From contig CAMRHE010000205.1 in NCBI GenBank assembly GCA_947044405.1, forward strand, positions 744,001 through 808,000: a stretch of DNA of 64,000 bases. The letters run 5' to 3'. A program made the position numbers and the translations under genes. The first letter of the stretch is position 1. Each line of letters begins with the position of its first letter. Under the pieces are notes generated by a model. The model did no database searches and was not told where the DNA came from. It saw only the letters and a program-made list of their open reading frames with translations. This document shows, piece after piece, positions 46,112 to 57,420 of this stretch. The DNA is from Leptodactylus fallax. Its lineage: Eukaryota; Chordata; Amphibia; Anura; Leptodactylidae.

Positions 46112-47680
46112 CATTTCAAGAAAGTTAAAAAAAGAGTTTAATGAAGAGCAAGCAACAGAGAGAATTGTCCTTTAGTTGGCTCATTGCCCGGATTAGCTTG
46201 ATTGACAAATGGGAAGAGACCTGTCAGTTAAGCCAACCACTTAGAGGAGATTTTTACCTGCTCCTGAATTGTTTGTAAACTACGGGGCAGATTTACTACT
46301 ACTATCTACGTTTTAGACCAACCTGTCAGTTGGTTTTTCCAACCTTAACTGCCCCCGACACGTGTAGCATCCAGTATTGACCTTTTCTATGGTGCCCCTC
46401 ACTTAGCTTACTGTTGAAATGTCAGGTTATAATCTTTAAAACCTTAGATTGGCATACGGAAATTCATCTTGACTAGTCACAGGGTATGGGACCAGCTTCA
46501 TCTAGTCACTGCAATAAAATCACGGCCTGTGAGGGTGACTGGGTATCAGTCTGACATGCAACAGTGAGGGGCATATCAGTTACGCCACACAGTGCCCAGT
46601 GTCTGCATTAGTTGAAGCTGTTCCTCTGACTAGTTAAGGTAAATTTGCATATGGAAATCTAAGGATTTAAAGGTAGTCTACTGCCTTCCCCAAGAATATT
46701 TAGCTGCTACTACCATGTTACACAGCACAGTAATAAACATACTTCTGTTATATAGGGCACTTGTATATTTGTAGAAAAACAACTTTAAAGTCTTAGGTAC
46801 CCTGGGGGAAGGCCTAAATGTGACGCAATGAATGTTGTACAGCTTTTTAGTGCACATTATGCAATAATTCAGGTGTTTTTCCCCCTTTTTTGTCTAAAAC
46901 ACTGCAGCATTTCATTGTAAAGCAGAAGTTTATTGAGGGAGACAGTGTTACATGTACCCCTTGGTTCAAACAGCATGAATTCTCTGAAAGACTCCCATTA
47001 AATAGTTCTGGTTTGGGGGGAACAATGCCAGCATATTATGGTATTGCATATACAGATTTCTGGTATTGAGAATAATGTCATTCATTTATTTTGTACTTAT
47101 ATCATGAAATGTAGAACTGGCAAACGGGAAGTTCATTTTAAGTATTTATTCACACAAGGCCATGTACTCGGAGGGTAATCACTTTTCAAGGATTTGATAC
47201 AATTGAGGGATCTGTGAAAATGGGCTGATATATTCTATTGTATGTTCCATTTAATAGATCAGAGACACACTGTAAACCCTCTTGCAGAAGATCGTATGAA
47301 TGGTCAGTGTGCTATCTGGGTTTATTTTATTTTTTGCTGTTATGTCAGGAAGAGTGTGGTGAACATTTTTGCAATATACTTTATTAACCTATATAACTTC
47401 CTTTTAATAGAAAACAGGCCGTAAAGTTCCCATTAGCAATGCTCTTAACTAAGCATTGCCAAGGTGACTGTACACCTGTACTCAATGCAGCATGTAGAGC
47501 TGAAGCATTTACCAAAGGAGGGATGGTCACTTCAAATAGCTGTATCTATTGTGTTATGCCACCTGTGTTTTTAACTAATGATATTGATAATTATTTTACT
47601 AATAATAAATAATAGCTAGTACTTCAATCTTGGCAGCATATGATAATCTTAACTTTCTTGTGCTATCAGAACTAGTTTTC
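46112..47680. other. No gene recognised
   Basis: AT-rich, with no domain-bearing frame or terminal repeats seen. Confidence 0.45.
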
Positions 47681-47683
47681 TAA

Positions 47684-48199
47684 GGCTATGTTCACACTGA
47701 GTTTTTTTGCAGGCGGATTTTGACGCAGAATCTGTCTGAAAAAAAATGCCTCCCATTCATTTCAATGGGAGTCAGTAGCATTTTTTTTCCTATAGCTGAT
47801 TCTTTTTCAGCCGCGAATCCGACTGAAAATCTCGGGAAACTGTATAGGGACTGGATAGAGACAGGTTACCGACGCTTTGCTTAAAAACCCATTCATTTGA
47901 ATGGGTTTTTAAAGCAATGCGCGGGTGTGCGCTTACACTCTCTGTGCCGCGAATCTAGTTTTTTTTTGCTGGAAACAAAGTCGGACATGCAGGACTTTGT
48001 TTCCAGCGGAAAAACTGGATTCGCGGCGCAGAGGGTGTAAGCGCACACCCGCACATTGCTTTAAAAACCCATTCAAATGAATGGGTTTTTAAGCAATGCA
48101 TCGCTAACCTTACGCTATCCAGTTCCTTATACAGTTTCCCGAGATTTTCAGTCGGATTCACAGTGGACGGACTCCGGTGCAAGTATGAAACCCACCCTA
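47684..48199. repeat. Large foldback (palindromic) MITE
   Basis: The outer ends are GGCTATGTTCACACTGAG and AAGTATGAAACCCACC. The middle is a long palindrome: CCATTCATTTGAATGGGTTT, GGTGTGCGCTTACACTCTCT and GCTGGAAACAAAGTC on one side face AAACCCATTCAAATGAATGG, AGGGTGTAAGCGCACACCCG and GACTTTGTTTCCAGC on the other, around a spacer near 47975. Confidence 0.82.
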
Positions 48200-48889
48200 A
48201 GTAGTATAAAAGCGAAGATACAGCTGTTTGAAGTGACACCCCCCCCCTCCCCTTTGGTAAATGCTTCATCTCTTCATATTCACATATGGAAATGTCTACG
48301 GACTTTCCTTAGTAACCGGTAAATTAGAGGGTTGCTAAGGAGAATGTTAAAGCCTGTTTTCTGTTATAAAGGAAGTTAGATTGATGAACGTTTTTGTAAT
48401 ATACTTTTTTAACCTACCCCCCACCCCACCCCACTCCCAGACACAAATCCTCCTTAGATCTGCCTCCCATTGCTTACAACTTTGTCTGCATACACATTCC
48501 TTCATAAAATCAGTAGAACTGGCTTAAGGCCAGGACCACACAGTGTGAACACTTTGCAGAATTTTCCACAGGGAAATTGGGTGGCTTTTGTTGCAACTCA
48601 CGTGCAGATTCCTCTGTTGGCCCCCTGCAGCTTTGAAAGTTGAAATCCGTGAGTAGTAGCGGTAGCACAGGTCACTTTATTCTATGGTTTAATCACAGCT
48701 TGGGGTTGGAGTTTTGCTTTACCTTTATCCTCAGTGCTGATACTATTGATCGCAGCAGGTTAGCTGCTGGCAATTTCACAGCCACCAACCCGTTGATATC
48801 ATGCTGTGTGTGTGGCCCAGTCTAAAACTGGAGATTTTAGAAAAATAACCTGTACAAATATACGGATTATTTGAATTGAAAAATTAGTG
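48200..48889. other. No gene seen
   Basis: MITE-like GGCCAGGACCACACAGTGTG at 48530. Otherwise featureless. Confidence 0.4.
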
Positions 48890-49804
48890 CACCCCAAAAC
48901 CTATATATATTCTTAAAGCAGACAGTCTTCTGATTGCCGTTGTCTTATTTTGCTGTTGTCAGCCATGTTTATTTTGGCAGGAATTACTTGCAAAAATGCA
49001 TTACAACATCCATTTGTATCTAAAACTCACATGTAATCATACGTTTACATGCAACTAGACCAAGGTGTCCCAAGCTCATATAAGCTAAATCACATCACAT
49101 CTACATCACAAAAGCTTGTGCTCTTAAAAATGCTAGAACATGCTAGAAGCCAAACCATATTTGGTGCTCATTTACAAATCTGATACATTTTTATAGAACA
49201 TACCGCATACATGCTGCCAGCCTTCGTTTTTTTTTTTTTTTTTTCAGAGAGTATGGTTATAAGCAAGACTAGCTCAAAAATTTAACTTTGTGACTTTAAC
49301 CTTTTTGCTGCCAGTGGCTTTTTTTGTGCCTCTGGTTGCCAGGACACGTTTCACGTTTTTGAGATGTACAAATAAAAACCAAATTACAACAATAAAACAT
49401 AAATCTTATTAACCCTCATACCTATATATATTTTCTGAAAGTAGACAACATTGTATACAGTGCCAAGTGACAATTTGACTAACAGCACCTTCATGCAATT
49501 TTAATTTAAAATGTATATTTTATGAAAAAATGCATAGAAATTTATATTAGTTGCTAAAAGTGTAAACCAAAGTTATATGCACCATACATCCTAAAAATAA
49601 GAGTTCAACATGTGCAGAGTTCATGCATATTACACAGGCCTACACCTGCATGCAAGTCTTTATAAAATCACCAGAACTAGAAGGAACAAAAATCTGCTTG
49701 TAAAGAGGATTTGTCACCAAGTAGACAATGCTAAATAAAATACAATGTTTTTCTTTTTAAAATCCATCCACCCATTCAAAAGATACGATCCCTGGAAGAT
49801 TATA

Positions 49805-50004
49805 CAGTCATATGAAAAAGTTTGGGCACCCCTATTAATCTTAATCATTTTTAGTTCTAAATATTTGGGTGTTTGCAACAGCCATTTCAATTTGATATAT
49901 CTAATAACTGATGGACACAGTAATATTTCAGGATTGAAATGAGGTTTATTGTACTAACAGAAAATGTGCAATATGCATTAAACCAAAATTTGACCGGTGC
50001 AAAA
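49805..50004. repeat. Left terminal inverted repeat of the Tc1 element
   Basis: It pairs with 51252-51451. The outer tip AAAAAGTTTGGGCACCCC is echoed just inside the repeat by CAAAAGTATGGCCACCTC, a second, diverged copy in direct orientation. Confidence 0.9.
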
Positions 50005-50030
50005 GTATGGCCACCTCAACAGAAAAGTGA

Positions 50031-51053
50031 TTAATATTTAGTAGATCCTCCTTTTGCAAAAATAACAGCCTCTAGTCGCTTCCTGTAGCTTTTAATCAGT
50101 TCCTGGATCCTGGATGAAGGTATTTTTGACCATTCCTCTTTACAAAACAATTCCAGTTCAGTTAAGTTTGATGGTCGCCGAGCATGGACAGCCCGCTTCA
50201 AATTATCCCACAGATGTTCAATGATATTCAGGTCTGGGGACTGGGATGGCCATTCCAGAACATTGTAATTGTTCCTCTGCATGAATGCCTGAGTAGATTT
50301 GGAGCTGTGTTTTGGATCATTGTCTTGCTGAAATATCCATCCCTGGCGTAACTTCAAATTCGTCACTGATTCTTGTACATTATTCTCAAGAATCTGCTGA
50401 TACTGAGTTGAATCCATGTGACCCTCAACTTTAACAAGATTCCCGGTGCCGGCATTGGCCACACAGCCCCAAAGCATGATGGAACCTCCACCAAATTTTA
50501 CAGTGGGCAGCAAGTGTTTTTCTTGGAATGCTGTGTTTTTTTGACGCCATGCATAACGCCTTTTTGTATGACCAAACAACTCAATCTTTGTTTCATCAGT
50601 CCACAGGACCTTCTTCCAAAATGAAGCTGGCTTGTCCAAATGTGCTTTTGCATACCTCAGGCGACTCTGTTTGTGGCGTGCTTTCAGAAACGGCTTCTTT
50701 CGCATCACTCTCCCATAAAGCTTCTCCTTGTGCAAAGTGTGCTGTATTGTTGACCGATGCACAGTGACACCATCTGCAGCAAGATGATGCTGCAGCTCTT
50801 TGGAGGTGGTCTGTGGATTGTCCTTGACTGTTCTCACCATTCTTCTTCTCTGCCTTTCTGATATTTTTCTTGGCCTGCCACTTCTGGGCTTAACAAGAAC
50901 TGTCCCTGTGGTCTTCCATTTCCTTACTATGTTCCTCACAGTGGAAACTGACAGGTTAAAACTCTGAGACAACTTTTTGTATCCTTCCCCTGAACAACTA
51001 TGTTGAACAATCTTTGTTTTCAGATCATTTGAGAGTTGTTTTGAGGAGCCCAT
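50031..51053 (-). CDS. Tc1 transposase, 340 aa, uninterrupted
   Basis: This DDE transposase cuts and pastes the element into TA sites. I chose the start at MGSSKQLSNDLKTK. The frame is open 15 codons further (MQVVLLFES, from 51098), but Tc1 proteins start at this position and the length becomes 340 aa. Residues 1-120 hold two helix-turn-helix units (VSTVRNIVRKW; VHRSTIQHTLHK) with the hook SGRPRKIS between. Catalytic residues are D153 ([12 protein letters not shown]), D244 (FQQDNDPKHSS) and E279 (SPDLNIIEHLW), spacing DD34E. A glycine-rich box KFGGGSIMLWGC lies at 187-197. The residue before IE is Ile where most relatives have Pro. No stop, frameshift or deletion was found; activity is untested. 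Confidence 0.95.
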   Translation of the reverse strand: MGSSKQLSNDLKTKIVQHSCSGEGYKKLSQSFNLSVSTVRNIVRKWKTTGTVLVKPRSGRPRKISERQRRRMVRTVKDNPQTTSKELQHHLAADGVTVHRSTIQHTLHKEKLYGRVMRKKPFLKARHKQSRLRYAKAHLDKPASFWKKVLWTDETKIELFGHTKRRYAWRQKNTAFQEKHLLPTVKFGGGSIMLWGCVANAGTGNLVKVEGHMDSTQYQQILENNVQESVTNLKLRQGWIFQQDNDPKHSSKSTQAFMQRNNYNVLEWPSQSPDLNIIEHLWDNLKRAVHARRPSNLTELELFCKEEWSKIPSSRIQELIKSYRKRLEAVIFAKGGSTKY

Positions 51054-51251
51054 GATGCCACTCTTCAGAGGAGATTCAAATAGGAGAACAACTTGCAATT
51101 GGCCACCTTAAATACCTTTTCTCATGATTGGATACACCTGGCTATGAAGTTCAAAGCTCAGTGAGGTTACAAAAGCAATTTTGTGCTTCAGTAAGTCAGT
51201 AAAAAGTAGTTAGGAGTATTCAAATCAATAAAATGATAAGGGTACCCAAAT

Positions 51252-51451
51252 TTTTGCACCGGTCAAATTTTGGTTTAATGCATATTGCACATTTTCTGTT
51301 AGTACAATAAACCTCATTTCAATCCTGAAATATTACTGTGTCCATGAGTTATTAGATATATCAAATTGAAATGGATGTTGCAAACACCCAAATATTTAGA
51401 ACTAAAAATGATTAAGATTAATAGGGGTGCCCAAACTTTTTCATATGACTG
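51252..51451. repeat. Right terminal inverted repeat of the Tc1 element
   Basis: It is the inverted copy of the left repeat. Its outer tip motif is echoed inside by AAAAATTTGGGTACCCTTA (read inward from the right end), better preserved than the left inner copy. Confidence 0.9.
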
Positions 51452-52140
51452 TATGTAAAGCAACTCTGATTCTCCATGTGGGCACTAACCTTATGTTTTT
51501 CTATGGCAAAATAAAAAGTTCCTGTCCACATGGAGAATCAGAGCTAGGTTACATTTAATCTTTCAGGGGCCATATTTCTTGAATGGGTGGACTAATTTTA
51601 AATACAAAATATGTGTTTATTTAGCATTTTCTACTTGGTCCTCTTTAAGCTGGAAATATTAAAGTATTAACCTATAAAATGTAGGGATTACACACCGTAA
51701 AAAACAAGTGTACCCCTAAATCCTATATATTTTCTTGAAAGTAGACAACCTGAGGTTTAAATCTGTCTCAACAAGAGTTTTTAATCTCAAAAAAACTAAA
51801 ACAGAAGAGCTCCACTAATATGTTAAAAAGCTATACTGCACACAGCTGTGATACCCACATCTACATTTTTTGAGAGTGCACAGCATGCTGTATATAAAAA
51901 TACAACTTAATATTTCATATACACAACCACCTTCATTCAACTTTGCAGCAAACTGAGATTACAAGTAAAAGTTGCACAAAAATTCAAATTTGCCACTAAA
52001 GTGTGTGCTCAAGCAACCCCTTTCTGCAAACAAAATGTACTTTCTAAAAAACTCTTAAGATGTGAGGAGTTCATACATACCACACATGTCTACATTTATA
52101 GGTTCATGTGTTAAAGAAAGGCCAGTATCACAGAAATGCG

Positions 52141-53590
52141 CTAACCATTGCATGCAAATAAAATATGATTACATAAGAATATAATTTTCCATGCCCCTTT
52201 ACCAAATGTAATCCTAACGAATAATGCTAATATCTATCTACCTAACTAATGTGATAACTAGGGCTGGTTTCAGATTGCATACTTTATTGCTCATATTTTG
52301 CATGCAACCTCTGAAGTTATTGCTATTATTGTAACGGATATAACTAGAGAGGCAGTTGGCATATTTAACTCTGTAAAGATCAGGTATGGACAGGACAGGG
52401 GCAGGGTCAAATGTAAACTTTATTGATGACTTTGTGTTTGTGTTGTGTAAGTGCTGCAAATTTTTTTGGCACTTCGATTTGGACACTGGTAAATGTCTGG
52501 GTCATAACACCCATAAATATCCTGATTAGGTTTTGATGAGTATTACATAAGAATAGCCCTCTGATTATGCTCAAAGTGGTATTACACTACAGTATTCTCT
52601 CTGATTGATAGGAGAGGTGATAGCATGGACAGAAGTCCAAGAATTTCGATCTTTAATCTATAAAATTATATCAATTAGATGATGATGATAGCCCTTACAG
52701 TTCCAGAGCGATTAGCTGTTAAAAACATTGCAATTGAGGATTTTAAAGATTCTAATTTTTTAAAATGAATCTAAGATCTTTTTGATAGCCCTTATGGATC
52801 GTGAGAAATCAGCATTAGTAGCAAGGACATATTACATACTGTGTTTTTAACTAGTGATTTCTCTTTTTGTATAAGACTCTTGTCATGTGACCAAAGAATG
52901 ACAGTTTGTGACTCCTTCATTCATGTTAATGAATAGTGTCACGCTGTGACTTCAAGTTGTATGTTGATCAACTTCTATGTGACTTCTTTTCACTATACAA
53001 CTTAATTTACTAATTTTAGTGAAGGAGTTGCAAAGTGAAGCGGCTATCTTTGGTTATACATCAGGAGTCACGTCCAATATTGCAATGTAGACCTAGCTGG
53101 AGATACAGCTATTTAAAGTGCCGCCTTCCCTTTGGCAACTGCTATACAGATGTACATGTAGCAATACACCGTGAATAACGGAGAGAGCTCCTTGACAACA
53201 ATTAAAACATTACTAGGAAGAAGTTTAGAGCCTGTTTTCTATTAAAAAGAAGTAAAATGGGTTAATAAAATAGTTACTAAATTAAATACTAAATTAAATA
53301 CTAGTTTTTGCATGCAGACTAAATTTTGGAGCAAATAGGTATATCGTTTTCCATCCACCTATACAAACTTTACCCATAATCGTTAATGGCAAATAGCTAA
53401 ATCTACTCTAATATCTTATAGGGTACCTGAATTTTCATCAGACGTTGATATATGTGCAGGGTCTTGCTGGGCGGTATGTTCTCTGGCTGTATTGCCTTCA
53501 TATGTGGTGTCCTATTAGGATCAGGCAGTTGGATTTCAATTGGCTTGTCCTTGTGCTTCCAGCTAGATAAGCAGCAGATCTTCCAGTACA
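52141..53590. other. No gene recognised
   Basis: AT-rich. The frames at 52238-52486 (-) and 53403-53657 (-) have no known domain. Confidence 0.45.
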
Positions 53591-53594
53591 CATA

Positions 53595-54125
53595 CAGTGG
53601 GTACAGAAAGTATTCAGACCCCTTTAAATTTTTCACTCTTCGTTTCATTGCAGCCATTTGCTAAAAGCAAAAAAGTCCATTTTATTTCTCAGTAATGTAC
53701 ACTCAGCACCCCATCTTGACAGAAAAGAAACAGAAATGTAGATATTTTTGCAAATTTATTAAAAAAGAAAAACTGAAATATCACATGGTCATAAGTATTC
53801 AGACCCTTTGCTGTGACACTCATATTTAACTCACATGCTGTCCATTTCCTTCTGATCCTCCTTGAGATGGTTCTACTCCTTCATTGGAGTTCAGTTGTGT
53901 TTAATTAAACTGATTGGACTTGATTAGGAAAGGCACGCACCAGTCTATATAAGAGCTCACAGTGCATGTCAGAGCAAATGAGAATCATGAGGTCAAAGGA
54001 ACTGCCCAAGTAGCTCAGAGACAGAATTGTGGCAAGGCACAGATCTGGTCAAGGTTACAAAAGAATTTCTGCAGCACTCAAGGTTCCTAAGAGCACAGTG
54101 GCCTCCATAATCCTTAAATGGAAGG
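53595..54125 (+). mobile_element. 5' fragment of a Tc1/mariner element
   Basis: It starts CAGTGGGTACAGAAAGTATT after TA, repeats AAGTATTCAGACCC at about 53790 as an inner copy, and continues to a transposase start, MRSKELPK, with a stop (TAG at about 54010). The reading then goes on as LRDRIVARHRSGQGYK and VPKSTVASIILKWK before homology ends near 54125. The catalytic domain and right end are missing. Confidence 0.85.
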
Positions 54126-54902
54126 TCACTGCTGGTTACACTGGTCACTGCTTGGTCACTGTTTGACTAAGTTGAATGTGAGTGGGGTGTTTTTTTGGAG
54201 AGATTTCTGTTGGTCAAAAGCTAATTGAAAATGTAACTGTCATTTCGTTTTGTTTTGGTTTTTTTTTTATAATGCTATTATGTAGGGAGAAGTTTGCTGA
54301 ATATTTTTGTAATATTTTTTATTAACCTATTATACTTTCTTTTAACAGAAAACAAGTTCTAAAGCTCTCCTGAGCAATGCAATAACTAAGCGTTACTAGG
54401 ACGGTCAGTCTTGTATTCAACCTTTATTGGCAGTATATATACATATGACAAATTTCCAAAGGAGGAGTACCAATTCAGATTGCTCTGTGTCTGGTTTTAT
54501 ACCAACTAGGTGTCATTTGTCAGTTGAAAGTCTCACTAATTTCTTTTAGGAGAAATAATTTCTATAGTTATCCCTATTAACTTAATAACTAAGTGCTAAG
54601 TGTTGCTAGGAAGGTATGTATTCAACCTGTATCGTAAGTATATGCACATACAGCAAATGCCAAAGGGGTTGTCAATTCAAAATGTTGTATCTCCAGTTTT
54701 TTACCACTACCGACAATGTTGCTCTAGCGATATCAGAAACTGAAAAATTACTAATTAAAAACAAGTTGTGTTTTCGTAACGTGGGGCCTCAGCCATAAAT
54801 TGGTTTGTAGCGGACCCCCCCCCCCTCCACCCTCCACCCTCCTTTGGTGTTTTCTGTATGTGTACATTCTGGCAATACAGGGAACAGACCTTACTAGCAA
54901 CA
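54126..54902. other. No gene; Harbinger-type MITE end
   Basis: TTTTCGTAACGTGGGGCCTC at 54771 is a solo end of the 36014 family. Diverged AAGCGTTACTAGG/AAGTGTTGCTAGG segments recur at about 54390 and 54600. Confidence 0.4.
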
Positions 54903-55122
54903 CTTGGGCCCGATTCACATCTGCGTTCGGGTTTCCGTTCGGGGGAGTCCGCAGCACTTTCCTCTCCATTTGTTTCGTGCAGAAACTACACGGACCCCAT
55001 TATGGGGTCCGCAGGTTTCCCAGGTAGACCGCTTTTTTATGCGCATAGGTTTCCATTCGGGGGGGTCCCAAAGTGGACTCCCCGAATCGAAACCCTAATG
55101 CAGATGTGAACAGGGCCTTAGA
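54903..55122. repeat. TTCACAC-group MITE
   Basis: CCGATTCACATCTGCGTTCG and GGGTTTCCGTTCGGGGGAGT at the left face CGAAACCCTAATGCAGATGT and GAACAGGGCC at the right. GACCCCATTATGGGGTCCG is a central palindrome. Confidence 0.75.
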
Positions 55123-56610
55123 TATTGAGTTAATAGGGAGAACTATAAAACTGTGTTGGACTATTATGGTGCAGAACATTAATATGTAGTATTCATATTA
55201 TTATATATAATTTTATACATAATATTATACCTTAATATGTACATAGCCTGAAGGTGTAACCATCAGACACACAGTATTATTTCTGCACATGTGTTAGAGA
55301 CCACCGGAAAATGACCTATTGTTTACATGAAGTTTTTACATTACACATATTGTTTAAATCATTTTTAGTGTTTTTATCTTCTGTTTAAAAAAATATGCTG
55401 TACTCTTGCAGTCTTTAAACTGACCAATAGACTAAGACTTAATGTTTTCTAGAGAGCACTTCTCAGAAGTCTTCTCTTCATCATCATAGACAGAATTACA
55501 ATGAGAGGTAGCGCCTGTGATATAAAGGTTCATGCAGATAACACAGGATCACACTACTGGTAAAAGGTGATAGACATGGCTTACCTATTTCTCTTCCCTC
55601 TCAACATTTCTGTGCCCCCTAAACACAGGGGAAATATTTGGAGGATTTAGACCTGCACAGTACTTGGTTATATGTCTGCCCTTATAGTTCTAGGTAAAAC
55701 CTCTTACAAACAAAGAAACGGGTATTGTTTACTCTGCTTTTTCTGTTGATTCTGCTTCATCATGAAGAATGCTCAATGTAGCGAAGGAAGGAACCCCACA
55801 AAACAATTCTTGGAACCTTCATGGACCTCTGGGAAATAATTGGCAATGAAGGTCAGCAGTGACTACACACACGGCGAGAAGGCCACTATCCTACATTAGA
55901 CATGTATCAGTTTGTGAAGTGATATTGTGAATTACATATTTGCTGTTTTACGGTTGTAGAAACATGACCTGGACACATTATAAATAAACTCACTTTTTGA
56001 TACAGTATTTCTGAATGGCCTTTTAGTAAGTCGGTGTAATTACAATGCAATGGAAGATCTAATATATGTCATTTTTCTTAAGTGTTGGAAAACTGAATGT
56101 GGCTACGCAATGGAATCCTCTTACAGATACCCTTGGCAGTATCATTACCTGAGTACATGGGACCTGGCTGTAGATATTCATTTAATCTCTGAATAATTGT
56201 GATGGTTTCTGCCCATGCTTGCTCAGCATGTATAATAAACTATAATAATTCATGAATAATCATTTCTGAGGCCAATGTATTAAATCTGACAGTGTTGACA
56301 TGTTATCCTTTGTCTGCCTATTGCCGACTGTAGCCTTGACCTTACAGGCTAAGAGCTTGGTGATATTTTGTCAAAATAAGCATGTGCAAGTAGAACACTA
56401 CTTTATAGCATCTATCTTCAACTGACGATAAAGCTGTAATTTTTAGAATCTTCTATTTCTCAGCCAGTATTGGAGATGAGTGATTGTCTTAGCCTAGACT
56501 ATTTTCTATATCTATTGTCAGCCATTAGTCTTTGCTTACTTGCTAGAATCTGTTCAAACGCGGCGTAATATTTTTCTCCAGAACCCAGTATATCAACACA
56601 GCCCCGCAAA
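55123..56610. other. No gene recognised
   Basis: AT-rich unique-looking DNA. No exon-like frame or terminal repeat was seen. Confidence 0.45.
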
Positions 56611-56612
56611 TA

Positions 56613-56973
56613 CAGGTGCATCTCAATAAATTAGAATATCTTTGAAACATTAATTTCAGCAATACAATTCATAATCAGCGTCTTCCATGATTGTGTGTCC
56701 TACTGAACCAGACTGAGGGACCATTTAAAGGCTTAGGAAACCTTGGCAGGTGACACTGAATTTACAATACTGAACTTTTTTGCAATATTCTAATTTTCTT
56801 AGATTTGGGTTTTCATTACCCGTAATCCATAATCAACATTTACAGAAATAAAACACTTGAAATAGAACACTCTGTGTGTAAAGAATCTAGAAAATATAGG
56901 AGGTCACTTTTTAATCTAATTACGGAAAGAAATAAACGTTTCAAAGATATTCTAATTTATTGAGATGCACCTG
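56613..56973. mobile_element. Tc1-type MITE, 361 bp, first copy
   Basis: Both ends begin CAGGTGCATCTCAATAAATT inward, and about 45 bp match with few mismatches, with TA flanks (56611-56612, 56974-56975). No transposase. GAAAATATAGGAGGTCACTT and other internal text are shared, inverted, with the next copy. Confidence 0.92.
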
Positions 56974-56975
56974 TA

Positions 56976-57418
56976 GATAGGTCAGGGTCACCCAAGTCAA
57001 ATGATGCCCACCCTTCCCCCAAGATATTGCTGTTTTTGTCAATATGCAAATTATTTCTGTTAAGCAACAAGGGTGTTGTCATTGGTCCAAAGAGGTAAGC
57101 AACAATTCCCTCATTGCTCAAAAAAGCTCATTTGCGTATTGTCACAAACAGCAGTATCTTGGCAATGTAGGCACTGATTCACAAGGGGAAAACTCCATAA
57201 AGTTAGGGTCACCTGACTCAATCTATCTGTTTTGTTGGGTTGATATGCTGAGGACAGACTTCTTTTACAAAAATAATTAAGTGATAAATGTGTGAAAGTT
57301 GTATTTAGTCATTTCATATTCTTCTACTTCTCTACAGCAGTTTATAACAATGGGGAAAGTCCTTTGCAAGCATCACACAAATGTCCTATGATAGCATCGT
57401 TGCGTATCCTATATATAG
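56976..57418. other. No gene; spacer between two inverted MITEs
   Basis: A 78-codon frame at 57044-57280 has no recognised domain. Confidence 0.45.
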
Positions 57419-57420
57419 TA

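Larger units (their letters stand above)
49805..51451 (-). mobile_element. Apparently complete Tc1/mariner element (Sleeping Beauty-like layout)
   Basis: Both ends start CAGTCATATGAAAAAGTTTG and are flanked by TA (49803-49804, 51452-51453). The inverted repeats are about 200 bp, and by hand I count only two mismatches between them. The 1,647-bp copy holds one uninterrupted transposase on the - strand. It lies inside a palindromic MITE. Confidence 0.95.
49698..51650. repeat. Palindromic MITE split by a Tc1 insertion
   Basis: The left half 49698-49804 and right half 51452-51650 are complementary arms: AAAGAGGATTTGTCACCAAG, GTAGACAATGCTAAATAAA and CCACCCATTCAAAAGATACG face CACCCATTCAAGAAATATGG-type, TTTATTTAGCATTTTCTAC and CTTGGTCCTCTTTAA text (shown as read on the opposite arm). 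The palindrome runs across the Tc1 site, continuing AACTCTGATTCTCCATGTGG facing CCACATGGAGAATCAGAG. Confidence 0.85.
48890..52140. repeat. Diverged, internally repeated element (host of nested MITE and Tc1)
   Basis: The word CCTATATATATTTTCTGAAA followed by GTAGACAAC recurs at about 48898-48930, 49420-49447 and 51723-51750. GAGTTCATGCATATTACACA at 49616 recurs in diverged form at 52068. Removing the 49698-51650 insertion brings the copies to about 350-520 bp spacing. TTAACCTTTTTGCTGCCAGT at 49297 resembles a piggyBac-type end. Identity uncertain. Confidence 0.45.

Noticed and set aside
39241..48000. Possible IGIP, the tiny gene that follows PURA in mammals
   Set aside because: I scanned by eye for its short peptide and found no convincing match. 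Absence is not proven without a translated search.
54903..55122. Several overlapping frames with proline- or glycine-rich text
   Set aside because: They are shadows of a TTCACAC MITE read in all frames.
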